DNA of 23,199 nt from Flavobacterium psychrophilum (GTDB lineage Bacteria; Bacteroidota; Bacteroidia; Flavobacteriales; Flavobacteriaceae): positions 1 through 23,199 of the forward strand of contig CALPPS020000038.1 in the NCBI GenBank assembly GCA_943325515.2, given 5' to 3'. The notes below the pieces were generated by a model. That model was not told the DNA's origin. It did no database searches and saw only the letters and a list, made by a program, of their open reading frames with translations. Of this stretch, positions 8,580-17,262 are shown in pieces (within the stretch, counting starts at the first letter, position 1; every line of letters begins with the position of its first letter). The translations under genes were made by a program, and so were the position numbers.

Positions 8580-9314
8580 ATGATTTCACTATTTAAAAAG
8601 AAACCTAATTTGGTTGATCTTCTACCTGATGGATATATTGATATCCATTCTCATATTTTGCCCAATATCGATGATGGTTCACAATCAATTCAAGAAACGT
8701 CACTATTGCTTGAACAAATGTCTTTGCTTGGTATAAAGAAATGTATAGCAACTCCGCATACTATGCCTAATGTTTGGGACAATTCAGCTGATTTTATTCA
8801 AGAAACTTTTTTAAATACAAAAAATCAATTGCCAAAACATCTTGCTGAAATGTTACACAGTGTTAGTTCGGAATATATGATGGACGAAACTTTTATTGAA
8901 CGTTTTCAAAGTGAAAAATTATTGGTAGTAAAAGATACTATCGTGTTGGTAGAAATGTCTTATTTAAATCCTACTGTAGACTTAAAAAATATTTTATTTC
9001 AGTTGCAAATGAAAGGTTATATCCCTTTACTAGCTCATCCAGAACGTTATTTGTATTATCACAATTCTAAACAAGACTATTTTAGATTAAAAGAACTTGG
9101 TTGTTTATTCCAATTGAATTTATTGTCTACCACGGGTTATTATGGTAAATCGGTTACTACTGTTGCAGACTATTTATTAGCCAATAATTTAATTGACTTT
9201 GTGGGTTCCGATATTCATCATGATCGTCATGTAGCCTCATTTTACCAAAGGATAAAAATTAAATCTCAAAAAGAACTAATTGAAGCTATGCATAAAAATA
9301 GCCAATTAGAATAA
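8580..9314 (+). CDS. PHP-domain tyrosine-protein phosphatase, CpsB/YwqE type
   Basis: The product is 244 residues from the ATG at 8580. The metal-binding PHP motifs are all present: DIHSHILPNIDDGS (21-34), ATPHTMPN (57-64), EMSY (125-128), LAHPERY (151-157) and GSDIHHDRH (209-217). Members of this family (Streptococcus CpsB, Bacillus YwqE) dephosphorylate the tyrosine tail of capsule autokinases. The gene is divergent from the operon that holds the Wzc-like kinase, so kinase and phosphatase could be set independently. The residue pattern is intact, so activity is expected. The substrate assignment is by family and neighbourhood. Confidence 0.92.
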   Translation: MISLFKKKPNLVDLLPDGYIDIHSHILPNIDDGSQSIQETSLLLEQMSLLGIKKCIATPHTMPNVWDNSADFIQETFLNTKNQLPKHLAEMLHSVSSEYMMDETFIERFQSEKLLVVKDTIVLVEMSYLNPTVDLKNILFQLQMKGYIPLLAHPERYLYYHNSKQDYFRLKELGCLFQLNLLSTTGYYGKSVTTVADYLLANNLIDFVGSDIHHDRHVASFYQRIKIKSQKELIEAMHKNSQLE

Positions 9315-9333
9315 ATATTTCAAACTATATTTA

Positions 9334-11499
9334 TTAAATATTACTTCTCTTACTTCTTCTCTGTTTTATTCTGCTATATATAGATGAAATTAAAAGGAAG
9401 GTAACACCAGTTATAATTATTATGGTTATTTTATCATTTTTAGTCAATATGAAGTATTCGATATAGAATACTTTTAACAACACACAAAAGGCTACAAAAA
9501 TTGAAAATAAACGTAAAAATTTATTATTCTCAATCAATCCAATCAACAAAATAATTATTAAACATATTAATAAAATTATGGAAAAAGGTATAATATGATT
9601 ATAATCTAAAATGCTCACAACATCATTTTGTTTAAAAGTATGCTGACTTATTGTGTAATATAATACAGTTATAAAATCAAATTCTTTGCATACTGTTATT
9701 ATTCCAAAAAGGGAAGTTACAACAATAATCAAATCTTTAAAATAGCTTTTTTCAGTTTTTGTATTTATTAATGAACTTAAAATTTTATAACCTAAAGCTA
9801 TTTCGAGAAGGAATTCAGCGAAATGAAATAGGCTTTCAATTGATATAATTCCTTCATAAGTAATATCATATTTGAAAGTATATGGGAATTCATAGAATCC
9901 TATAAATGTTAAGATAATAAAAAGTAAAAATGTTAAATACTGAAATTTAATACTTTCTTTTTCATAAATAGTTTTTTCATATTTTGAAATGTATAAAACT
10001 AAAATAGAAGAAACTATGGCGAAAACTCTAACGGAATAATATAAATCTCCAACAAAATAAAGGAGCAACGAAAAACTTATCCATATTATAAAAACAAAAA
10101 GACTCACTAAGTTGAAAGTGCTCAGGAAATTTAAAAATTTTTCTCGGTTTAACCATTTATTTGACACACGAAACTTAGTTGATTGTAAGCTGTTTTTCAC
10201 AATCCAAATAGCTAATACTATGATACCAATATTTATAAATCCACTACTAATAAATTCTTCATTTATACTTTGTAGTTTGGTAATTATTAGGGTAAGTCCA
10301 ATAATCAAATAAACTAATTTTAGAATAAGCAAAAATGTTAGGAATGCAGAGGCCCATAATAAAATTCTATTATGACCCGCTTTAGCATAAAAAATTAAGC
10401 AAACGGCTAATGTTCCAAAGAATATTTCAAAACTATATTCTTGAAATAGTAAAGTAAATAAAAGTGATATAAGCAATAATGTAGAGATCTCTACAGATTC
10501 GATTTTGCCTTGTAAAAACGAGGTTTTTTTATTTAGATATATTGATAAACCATTAACTATAATAACGCCAATTATAGGTAAAATATTGTATGTTATAGTA
10601 AAATATTTGTTGAGTATAATAGCATTTATATATAAAAATAATATCAAGTTTATCCAATAAAACAGTTTGTAGACAGGTTTTTTATCTTGAAACAGAAAAG
10701 ATAAACTAATACCATTAAACAATAAAAAATACAGAAGATTAATACTGAAAAACAACTCAAATTCAGCAGTATTTGAATTATAAATTAATTGGCGAAGTAT
10801 GAATATTGCCAAAAAACCATAAGCAAAAATTGTATTTACTATGTTATTATAAGTATCCTCTTGTTTCTTTGAAATCAGATGTACTATTACAGTGTAAATA
10901 ATTATACAACAAAAAACATAGGTGTATGTATAACTATATCTTATAATCAATAATTCAAAGAGTAATACGTAAAAGTATATAGTTGTAAAGGTTAAAATTT
11001 CACTTCTTTTTAAGGTTAAATAATTTAGTATAAAAACCGCAATGGGCACAAGGATAAAACCAGAAACTATATAATAATTATGGTAAGAAAATATATAGTT
11101 TGGCAACCAATTGTTTGCAAAGATAGTAGCGTGAGCTAGGGTCAAAAAGATAATTATTGCAACACTTAGATAGTAAAATAAAGTTTTATTCTTTTTATGA
11201 TAAAAAATGGATGCACAAAGCCCTAAGATACCGGGAATAAAACAAGCTAAAAGTTTGTTGAATATCTCCCATGAAAATTTTAAATTTAAATTACCACCAT
11301 CATGAACACGATTGGACTTATTAGATAATATTTTTGAAAGATTATTAATTGTATTTCCATTTCCAGTATCAAAGTAGTAATAGATAGCAAGTAATATGAG
11401 CGTAACACCAATAGTTTTAAATATTATTGATGAGTAACTTTCAATACCTCTTATTTTCTTTTTATAAACTCGGTTAGTTTTTTGTTTGTCTATTTCCAT
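9334..11499 (-). CDS. Large polytopic membrane protein of unknown function
   Basis: The 721-residue product starts with a short basic cytoplasmic tail (MEIDKQKTNRVYKKKIRG). It then has many hydrophobic helices, about 18-20 by eye, with one longer hydrophilic loop at about 45-75. It ends with YSRIKQRRSKRSNI, a basic tail after the last helix. There is no recognisable catalytic motif. The distribution of helices does not look like Wzx, Wzy or a ligase, which usually carry a large periplasmic loop and about 10-14 helices. The last helices faintly recall DUF2339-type predicted membrane proteins, but that is a weak impression. It is transcribed alone, convergent to the phosphatase with only 19 bases between stops, and followed upstream by the PglC-like gene. 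Involvement in polysaccharide assembly is suggested by location only. Confidence 0.75.
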   Translation of the reverse strand: MEIDKQKTNRVYKKKIRGIESYSSIIFKTIGVTLILLAIYYYFDTGNGNTINNLSKILSNKSNRVHDGGNLNLKFSWEIFNKLLACFIPGILGLCASIFYHKKNKTLFYYLSVAIIIFLTLAHATIFANNWLPNYIFSYHNYYIVSGFILVPIAVFILNYLTLKRSEILTFTTIYFYVLLFELLIIRYSYTYTYVFCCIIIYTVIVHLISKKQEDTYNNIVNTIFAYGFLAIFILRQLIYNSNTAEFELFFSINLLYFLLFNGISLSFLFQDKKPVYKLFYWINLILFLYINAIILNKYFTITYNILPIIGVIIVNGLSIYLNKKTSFLQGKIESVEISTLLLISLLFTLLFQEYSFEIFFGTLAVCLIFYAKAGHNRILLWASAFLTFLLILKLVYLIIGLTLIITKLQSINEEFISSGFINIGIIVLAIWIVKNSLQSTKFRVSNKWLNREKFLNFLSTFNLVSLFVFIIWISFSLLLYFVGDLYYSVRVFAIVSSILVLYISKYEKTIYEKESIKFQYLTFLLFIILTFIGFYEFPYTFKYDITYEGIISIESLFHFAEFLLEIALGYKILSSLINTKTEKSYFKDLIIVVTSLFGIITVCKEFDFITVLYYTISQHTFKQNDVVSILDYNHIIPFSIILLICLIIILLIGLIENNKFLRLFSIFVAFCVLLKVFYIEYFILTKNDKITIIIITGVTFLLISSIYSRIKQRRSKRSNI

Positions 11500-11542
11500 T
11501 ATATGGTAATGTGTTTAGTGTATCGTTTTACTAAATTATTTG

Positions 11543-11550
11543 CAAATATA
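11543..11550 (-). promoter_or_regulatory. Candidate -7 element for the unknown membrane protein gene
   Basis: The minus strand reads TATATTTG, a perfect TAnnTTTG match, 43 bases before the start codon in the 111-base gap after the PglC-like gene. No -33 TTG is seen. Confidence 0.4.
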
Positions 11551-11610
11551 TTGAAAAACCATATCTTGAAATGAGATTTATTATTTTCCAATATTTGTAT
11601 GTAAACTTCT

Positions 11611-12216
11611 TTAATTTTTTCCATTAAATTCTTCCATAGTATATTTTTCTGTAGCATTTATTCCTTGAGGTATTAAAACCTTTTTAATTGTTACCACTAG
11701 AATTTTCAAATCTAATAACATGCTAACATTATCAACATACCAAACATCATGTTCAAATTTTTTAGTCCAAAGAATTGAATTTCTACCATTTATTTGCGCC
11801 CAGCCCGTTATTCCTGGTTTCACATTATGTCTTCGTTTCTGATTGTCATTGTATAAAGATAAATATTCAGGTAACAAAGGCCTAGGGCCAACTAAACTCA
11901 TATGTCCCAAAACAACATTTATCAATTGAGGGATTTCATCTATTGAAGTTTTACGTATAAATTTTCCAACGGATGTTGTTCTTTCAAAATCAGGTAAAAG
12001 TGCTCCTGCCTTATTTCTCTTGTCATTCATCGTTTTGAATTTTATAATCCTAAAGATTTTTTCTCTATACCCAGGTCTGTTTTGAAAATAGAAAGGTTTT
12101 CCATTATTTAAAATAAATAGAAGTATGGTAACAACAATAAATAAAGGGCTTACGATGATTAGTCCAATAAATGCTGCTATAAAATCAAAAAAAGATTTCA
12201 CATACTTTAAATACAT
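11611..12216 (-). CDS. pglC: PglC-type monotopic phosphoglycosyl transferase (initiating sugar-phosphate transferase)
   Basis: The product is 201 residues, the size of the minimal PglC form without the extra membrane domain of WcaJ or WbaP. The N-terminal re-entrant helix contains Ser23-Pro24, and the catalytic dyad Asp93-Glu94 is in TSIDEIPQL; both sit at the same numbers as in Campylobacter PglC. FRIIKFKTM (55-63), MSLVGPRPLLPEY (106-118) and PGITGWAQINGR (134-145) are also conserved. The family transfers a sugar-1-phosphate from a UDP-sugar to undecaprenyl phosphate at the inner face of the cytoplasmic membrane. With PglF, PglE and PglD equivalents in the same window, UDP-diNAcBac is the most likely donor. 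It is divergent from the ABC exporter genes. Confidence 0.93.
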   Translation of the reverse strand: MYLKYVKSFFDFIAAFIGLIIVSPLFIVVTILLFILNNGKPFYFQNRPGYREKIFRIIKFKTMNDKRNKAGALLPDFERTTSVGKFIRKTSIDEIPQLINVVLGHMSLVGPRPLLPEYLSLYNDNQKRRHNVKPGITGWAQINGRNSILWTKKFEHDVWYVDNVSMLLDLKILVVTIKKVLIPQGINATEKYTMEEFNGKN

Positions 12217-12262
12217 ATTTTTTTAAATTGTTTAAGAAAAATTAAAAAATCAATTCTGAGGG

Positions 12263-12270
12263 CAAACTTA
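12263..12270 (-). promoter_or_regulatory. Candidate -7 element for the PglC-like gene
   Basis: The minus strand reads TAAGTTTG, a perfect TAnnTTTG match, 46 bases before the start codon. It lies in the divergent region between the PglC-like gene and the exporter genes. Confidence 0.4.
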
Positions 12271-12397
12271 CTATATAAATTGATATATTTTAATGTATCT
12301 ATCATTACAAGTTATTAATTTTAAATAAAATGATTAAATTTACAAATTATAATTGTTGGATATAGACCTTCAAAAACATATAAATTATTACTTAGAA

Positions 12398-13273
12398 ATG
12401 CAAAATTCAAGAATCGCTAATGATTGGGATTTAGTGATAAAAGGTTCTACTTCTCTTTTTGATTTACGATTTAAAGATCTTTGGAATTATAGAGATTTAT
12501 TATTCATGTTTGTGAAGCGAGACTTTGTTAGTTTCTATAAGCAAACCATTCTAGGTCCTTTGTGGTTTTTTATTCAACCAATTTTTACTACCCTAGTATT
12601 TTCATTTATTTTCGGAAATCTTGCAGGTATTAGTACGGATGGTTTGCCTCAACAGTTATTTTATTTAGCTGGAATTATTTCTTGGAATTATTTTTCAGAT
12701 TGTTTAACCAAAACAAGTACCGTTTTTAAAGACAATGCTGCTATTTTTGGTAAAGTATATTTTCCAAGGTTAATTATGCCTTTAAGTATTGTTATAAGTA
12801 ACTTGGTTCGATTTGGTGTACAGATGTTATTGTTTTTATTGATGATGATGTATTTTTATTTTTTTCCTCAGACAAATGCTTCTTTTCATTTGACCTATGC
12901 TGTTTTATCGGTGCCCTTTTTAGTTGTATTGATGGCTTTGTTAGGATTGGGTATTGGGTTGATTATTACTGCTATGACCACAAAATATAAGGATTTAACT
13001 TTTTTAGTAACCTTTGGCGTTCAGTTGTTAATGTACGGAACAACAGTTATTTATCCTTTAAGTGAAGCAAAGAAAAAATTTGGGGGAATTTCAAAATTAA
13101 TAGAATACAATCCCATGACAGGAATCATTGAAGCCTTTAGGTATTCCTTTTTGGGAAAAGGAGAGTTTAGTTTTTGGAGTATCGGTTACTCATCAATAAT
13201 CACGGTACTTATTTTATTTTTTGGAATCTTACTATTTAATAAAACCGAAAAGAATTTTGTAGATACTATATAA
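12398..13273 (+). CDS. wzm: ABC-2 type polysaccharide exporter permease (Wzm)
   Basis: The ATG at 12398 gives 291 residues. An in-frame TTG 15 codons upstream is possible, but the family usually begins about 10 residues before DWDLVI, as here. The sequence has FDLRFKDLWNYRDLL (21-35), VKRDFVSFYKQTILGPLWF (39-57) and about six membrane helices. YNPMTGIIEAFRYSFLG near the end is a hallmark of lipopolysaccharide and teichoic-acid exporters. It would form the membrane channel that moves the completed undecaprenyl-linked glycan across the inner membrane. Its TAA overlaps the wzt ATG in TAATG, so the two are translationally coupled. Confidence 0.95.
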   Translation: MQNSRIANDWDLVIKGSTSLFDLRFKDLWNYRDLLFMFVKRDFVSFYKQTILGPLWFFIQPIFTTLVFSFIFGNLAGISTDGLPQQLFYLAGIISWNYFSDCLTKTSTVFKDNAAIFGKVYFPRLIMPLSIVISNLVRFGVQMLLFLLMMMYFYFFPQTNASFHLTYAVLSVPFLVVLMALLGLGIGLIITAMTTKYKDLTFLVTFGVQLLMYGTTVIYPLSEAKKKFGGISKLIEYNPMTGIIEAFRYSFLGKGEFSFWSIGYSSIITVLILFFGILLFNKTEKNFVDTI

Positions 13274-14538
13274 TGAGCCGACCAGTAATACAAGTTGAAA
13301 ACTTATCAAAAGCCTACCAAATTGGACAAATAGGGACGGGCACTATTTCGCGTGATTTGGAGCGTTTTTTTGTTACAAAAATTCTCGGAAAAGAAGATCC
13401 TTTTTTGAAAATAGGAGAGACTAATGTAAGAAGCATAAAAGGACAAAGTGATATTGTTTGGTCTTTAAAAGACATCAATTTCGAAATACATCAAGGCGAT
13501 GCTGTGGGTATCATTGGTAAGAATGGAGCAGGAAAAAGTACTTTACTAAAATTACTTTCTCGGGTAACAAGTCCCACTACAGGAGAAATTAAAGTTAAAG
13601 GAAGAATAGCAAGTCTATTGGAAGTAGGGACAGGTTTTCACCCTGAGTTATCAGGAAGAGAGAATATTTATTTGAATGGCGCGATTCTTGGCATGCGAAA
13701 AAAAGAAATCACCAGAAAACTGGAAGAGATAATTGATTTTTCGGGAGTTGAACGTTATATAGACACGCCAGTAAAACGTTATTCTTCTGGAATGTATGTT
13801 CGTTTGGCCTTTGCTGTTGCCGCGCATCTGGAGAGTGAAATCCTTATTGTTGATGAGGTACTTGCAGTAGGCGATGCTGAATTCCAAAAGAAATGTCTTG
13901 GTAAAATGGGCGATATTAGTAAAGGAGAAGGGAGGACTGTATTGTTTGTAAGTCATAATTTGGGGGCGGTTCAGAATTTATGTAATAGAGGAATAATTCT
14001 TGAGAACGGTCAGTTGGTATTTGATGGAGCTATTAATGAATCTATTTCTAAGTATTTGCAAGGAAATTCATTCTCAAATGAACTTATAAATTCTAGAGGA
14101 CGAAAAGGTAATGGAATTGTTAAATTTAAAAAGGTAACTGTTTATGGTAATGATGAATCACAAAATGTAGTTTCTGGACAAAAATTAAATATTTTGTTTA
14201 ATATCCAAAATAATCATACTATTTCATGTAATAGAATTAGATTTGATGTTCGAATTGAGGATGAATTTGGACAACGGTATTCTTGGGTGAGCTCTAGTTT
14301 AGTTAAAATTAATAATGAACTTGTACCTGAATCAATTTTGATTCATTATCCAAGAAATAATTTTAATAATGGAATCTATTTTGCAACCATCTTTTTGACT
14401 GTTGATGATGAGGTAGCAGATTTTATTGAAAATGCATTTCAGATAATCGTTGAAAATGGCGATTTTTTTAATAATGGAAAGATTGTGCCAGAAAAACAGA
14501 GCAAAATCCTAATGGATTTTGATATGATTTTTAGTTAG
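13273..14538 (+). CDS. wzt: ABC exporter ATPase with C-terminal glycan-recognition-like domain (Wzt)
   Basis: The product is 421 residues. The nucleotide-binding domain (1-265) has Walker A GKNGAGKST (82-90), the family-typical LLEVGTGFHPELSGREN (115-131), the signature region YSSGM (170-174), Walker B ILIVDE (190-195) and the switch VSHN (His228). Residues about 281-421 form a beta-rich Wzt_C-like domain. In known systems this domain binds the modified non-reducing end of the finished chain and couples its completion to export. Such a domain implies that the glycan carries a terminal cap. The FkbM methyltransferase next door is a candidate for making one. Confidence 0.95.
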   Translation: MSRPVIQVENLSKAYQIGQIGTGTISRDLERFFVTKILGKEDPFLKIGETNVRSIKGQSDIVWSLKDINFEIHQGDAVGIIGKNGAGKSTLLKLLSRVTSPTTGEIKVKGRIASLLEVGTGFHPELSGRENIYLNGAILGMRKKEITRKLEEIIDFSGVERYIDTPVKRYSSGMYVRLAFAVAAHLESEILIVDEVLAVGDAEFQKKCLGKMGDISKGEGRTVLFVSHNLGAVQNLCNRGIILENGQLVFDGAINESISKYLQGNSFSNELINSRGRKGNGIVKFKKVTVYGNDESQNVVSGQKLNILFNIQNNHTISCNRIRFDVRIEDEFGQRYSWVSSSLVKINNELVPESILIHYPRNNFNNGIYFATIFLTVDDEVADFIENAFQIIVENGDFFNNGKIVPEKQSKILMDFDMIFS

Positions 14539-14546
14539 ATAAAAAA

Positions 14547-15395
14547 ATGAAACAACTAATAATACAAATTCTTCTTAAAATTTATAATTTTTATTTAAAA
14601 AAAGATAGATTAAAAAGGTTAATAAAAATTATAATTGGGGATAAAAAAATCATCATAACTTTTAATGGATTTAAAATTTATTCAAGTAATAATTCAGCAA
14701 TAGAATCCAGTATACTATTTGGAGATTATTCAGAACAAATTATTTTGGATTTGATAAAAAAATACGCCAATAAAAATTATAATTTAATTGATATTGGTGC
14801 TAATATTGGAATTCATTCTTTAACCGCTGCAACCATCAATAATAAAATAGAAGTTTTTTCTTTTGAACCAGAACCTTCTAATTTTTTAAGTTTAATTAAA
14901 AATATTGGATTAAATAATATTGAAAATATTAGACCTTTTAGAATGGGTTTAGGAGATGTTATAGGCAACAATGTACTAAATATAAATAAAGGATGGAACA
15001 AGGGTAAACATTCCCTAAAAGTAAATTTTCCTCCAAATTTTAATGAGAGAATTAGTATTCCAGTAACTAAATTAAATGCTTTTAAAGATAATATTATAGG
15101 TAAAAATTTTATTGTAAAAATAGATGTTGAAGGGTTTGAGAGAGAAGTAATAGAAGGTGCTGATGAAATTTTTAATAAGTTTGACAATTGTATTTTAATA
15201 ATTGAATTAATTACAGAAATTAACGATTTAGAAATTTGTAAAAAAATTATAAGTTCTCTAAAAGAAAAAGATTTTGAACATATTTATAAAATTAGTAATT
15301 GTACTGACTTAATTTTGGTTGAAGATTATGAAGGAAGTGCTGATTATATTTTTATTAAAGGAAATGACGCCATTGCAAGTATTCGAAATAATTAA
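14547..15395 (+). CDS. FkbM-family SAM-dependent methyltransferase
   Basis: The product is 282 residues. The SAM-binding motif LIDIGANIGIHS (80-91), an acidic FSFEPEP (105-111) at the end of strand beta-2, and IVKIDVEGFEREVIEGA (189-205) are the FkbM-family signature. FkbM proteins O-methylate hydroxyls on sugars or polyketides. It lies 8 bases after wzt, consistent with a role in modifying the glycan exported by that system, perhaps the terminal methyl group. The acceptor cannot be told from sequence. Confidence 0.9.
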   Translation: MKQLIIQILLKIYNFYLKKDRLKRLIKIIIGDKKIIITFNGFKIYSSNNSAIESSILFGDYSEQIILDLIKKYANKNYNLIDIGANIGIHSLTAATINNKIEVFSFEPEPSNFLSLIKNIGLNNIENIRPFRMGLGDVIGNNVLNINKGWNKGKHSLKVNFPPNFNERISIPVTKLNAFKDNIIGKNFIVKIDVEGFEREVIEGADEIFNKFDNCILIIELITEINDLEICKKIISSLKEKDFEHIYKISNCTDLILVEDYEGSADYIFIKGNDAIASIRNN

Positions 15396-15573
15396 TCCGC
15401 AATAATGCGAGTAGGTTAACGAATAGTCAGAGGAAAATTACCTTGAGCTCGATTTAAAAACAGTATTTCAAAATTTGTAACAAATTAAAAAATTCTAGAA
15501 TTCGTCAAGAATTTTTATCTCAAACATATTTTAATCAAGTTGAATTTATAAAAGTAAAATGTAAATATCAAAT
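15396..15573 (+). other. 178-base spacer between FkbM and phosphoethanolamine transferase genes
   Basis: No open frame of note is seen. A short perfect 4-base stem, CGCA-ATAA-TGCG, lies at 15399-15410 and has no T tract, so it is not a good terminator. I found no TAnnTTTG box before the next start at 15574. Confidence 0.5.
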
Positions 15574-17262
15574 ATGAAAATACTATACATTAAAATTAAA
15601 TTTCTGCTTAAAGAATACTTATGGATTATTTATATTTTGATAATTTCAGAATTCTTTTTTATTAATAAATTCATGGTTTCAGGCTTCTGGTCAAGTCCAG
15701 TTGCACAATTCGTGATGAATATTAGCGCCAATTTATGCATTCTTCTTTTTATAAATATTTTTTTTAATAAAAAGATAACCTTGATTTTATTCACCATATT
15801 AATTTTAATTCCCAATTTTTTTGAGCAGATGACATTAATCTCGATTGGAGGTTTTATCACTCAATCGGCAATTGCTGCTATGCTTAATAGTAATTCAAAT
15901 GAAATAAAGGAATTTGTTTTAAAGTTTTACATTGGAATACCACTTTTTTTAGTGTATTTATTTTTTATAGTATTGGCTTATAAGCAAATAGAAAATAAAA
16001 TAAAACTTATCAATAAGATTAAAATCATAATTAGTTGTGTGTTTGTCTTCTTGTTATTTAATATTGTAATTGCAATCCCCATGTATAAGGAAGTGCGCAC
16101 ACATTACAATAAATATTTTTTCGTTTTTCAAAACAGTGATTTAACTTTTAATTACACCAAAAATGTACCTCCTTTAAATTTTTATCATCAGTTGATTTTG
16201 CAATATGAATTTCTTACTGAAATTTCGCCACTAATAAAAAAGCAAAAGGCATTTAAATTTAATACTAAACAACAAAAAAAAAATAACCCAGAGATTGTGA
16301 TTTTAGTTATTGGGGAAAGAATGCGTTATAAAAATTGGGAAATTAATCGATATGAAAGAGCCAACAATCCCTTTTTAACAAATGAAACTAATCTGATTTC
16401 ATTTAATAAACATTTTTCAAATGGTAATTCTACAATAGCTTCAATTCCCTTCTTATTAACCGATGCCACTCCGAAAAATCCAATGAAACCTTATGAAGAG
16501 AAGACTATAATAAGTTTATTCAAAGAATGTGGTTATAAAACCTATTGGATTTCTAATCAAGGAATATTTTTCCTTTACAATGATAAAGAACCCGATTTTT
16601 TAAATAATAATTCTAATGATAATACTGTAGATGATGTAGTTATTAATCAAGCTAATAAAATAATAGATAATGGAGATTCTAGTCCAAAATTCATATTGAT
16701 AAATTTACTTGGAGGTCATGGTGAAATTCCTAAAACCTTCAAAACGAATCATTACAAAAAGATTAGTTATTTAAATTCGATACAACAGGAAGAGTTAGAT
16801 CATTATGATAATTTAATCTTGTATCATGATTTTATTCTTTCTCAGCTTTTTAATCAAATAAAGATAACTAATAAATCAGCAGTGCTATATTTTACAGCTG
16901 ATCATGGAACCCTACTTTACGATAATGATTCTTCAAAAAATAAATTTGGATACGGTTCTGAACACGTATATTTAGGGGAAGTTAATATCCCTATGTTTGT
17001 TATGTATACTGATAAATATGGTAAGGAAAATCCATATTTAATAGAAAGTCTAAAGAAAAATAAAGATAAACTTACCACAAATGACAATTTATTTAATACA
17101 ATATCAAACATGGCATCAATTAGCTATAATCATTATGATGAATCAAAAAGTTTTAGCAATTTAAAGTTTATAGAAGATGACACATTATTGGTTTATAATC
17201 GAATATCTACAAAAAAGTTTGCTAAAAAAGAAGTTTATAAATATGCGAAATGTAATAAATAA
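15574..17262 (+). CDS. EptA-like phosphoethanolamine transferase (sulfatase/alkaline-phosphatase superfamily)
   Basis: The product is 562 residues. Four or five membrane helices lie in residues 14-170, followed by a periplasmic hydrolase-fold domain. Metal and nucleophile positions can be traced: Glu248 in VIGERMR (245-251), Thr287 in NGNSTIASIP (the expected phospho-acceptor), Asp443-His444 in FTADHGT (440-446), and His464 in GSEHVY. LLGGHGEIP (378-386) and YDNLILYHDFIL (411-422) resemble EptA regions. The enzyme would transfer phosphoethanolamine from phosphatidylethanolamine to a glycan or lipid A at the outer face of the inner membrane. Its place among glycan genes suggests a glycan acceptor. 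The match is diverged, so transfer of another phospho-group cannot be excluded. Confidence 0.82.
   Translation: MKILYIKIKFLLKEYLWIIYILIISEFFFINKFMVSGFWSSPVAQFVMNISANLCILLFINIFFNKKITLILFTILILIPNFFEQMTLISIGGFITQSAIAAMLNSNSNEIKEFVLKFYIGIPLFLVYLFFIVLAYKQIENKIKLINKIKIIISCVFVFLLFNIVIAIPMYKEVRTHYNKYFFVFQNSDLTFNYTKNVPPLNFYHQLILQYEFLTEISPLIKKQKAFKFNTKQQKKNNPEIVILVIGERMRYKNWEINRYERANNPFLTNETNLISFNKHFSNGNSTIASIPFLLTDATPKNPMKPYEEKTIISLFKECGYKTYWISNQGIFFLYNDKEPDFLNNNSNDNTVDDVVINQANKIIDNGDSSPKFILINLLGGHGEIPKTFKTNHYKKISYLNSIQQEELDHYDNLILYHDFILSQLFNQIKITNKSAVLYFTADHGTLLYDNDSSKNKFGYGSEHVYLGEVNIPMFVMYTDKYGKENPYLIESLKKNKDKLTTNDNLFNTISNMASISYNHYDESKSFSNLKFIEDDTLLVYNRISTKKFAKKEVYKYAKCNK

Noticed and set aside
9310..9335. 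Nine-base AT-only inverted repeat (9310-9318 with 9327-9335) between the convergent phosphatase and membrane protein genes
   Set aside because: The stem has only A-T pairs, overlaps both stop codons and lacks a clear T tract, so a terminator is not convincing.
14813..15187. A 124-codon frame on the minus strand
   Set aside because: It is antisense to the FkbM methyltransferase core motifs and has low-complexity hydrophobic content; a chance frame.
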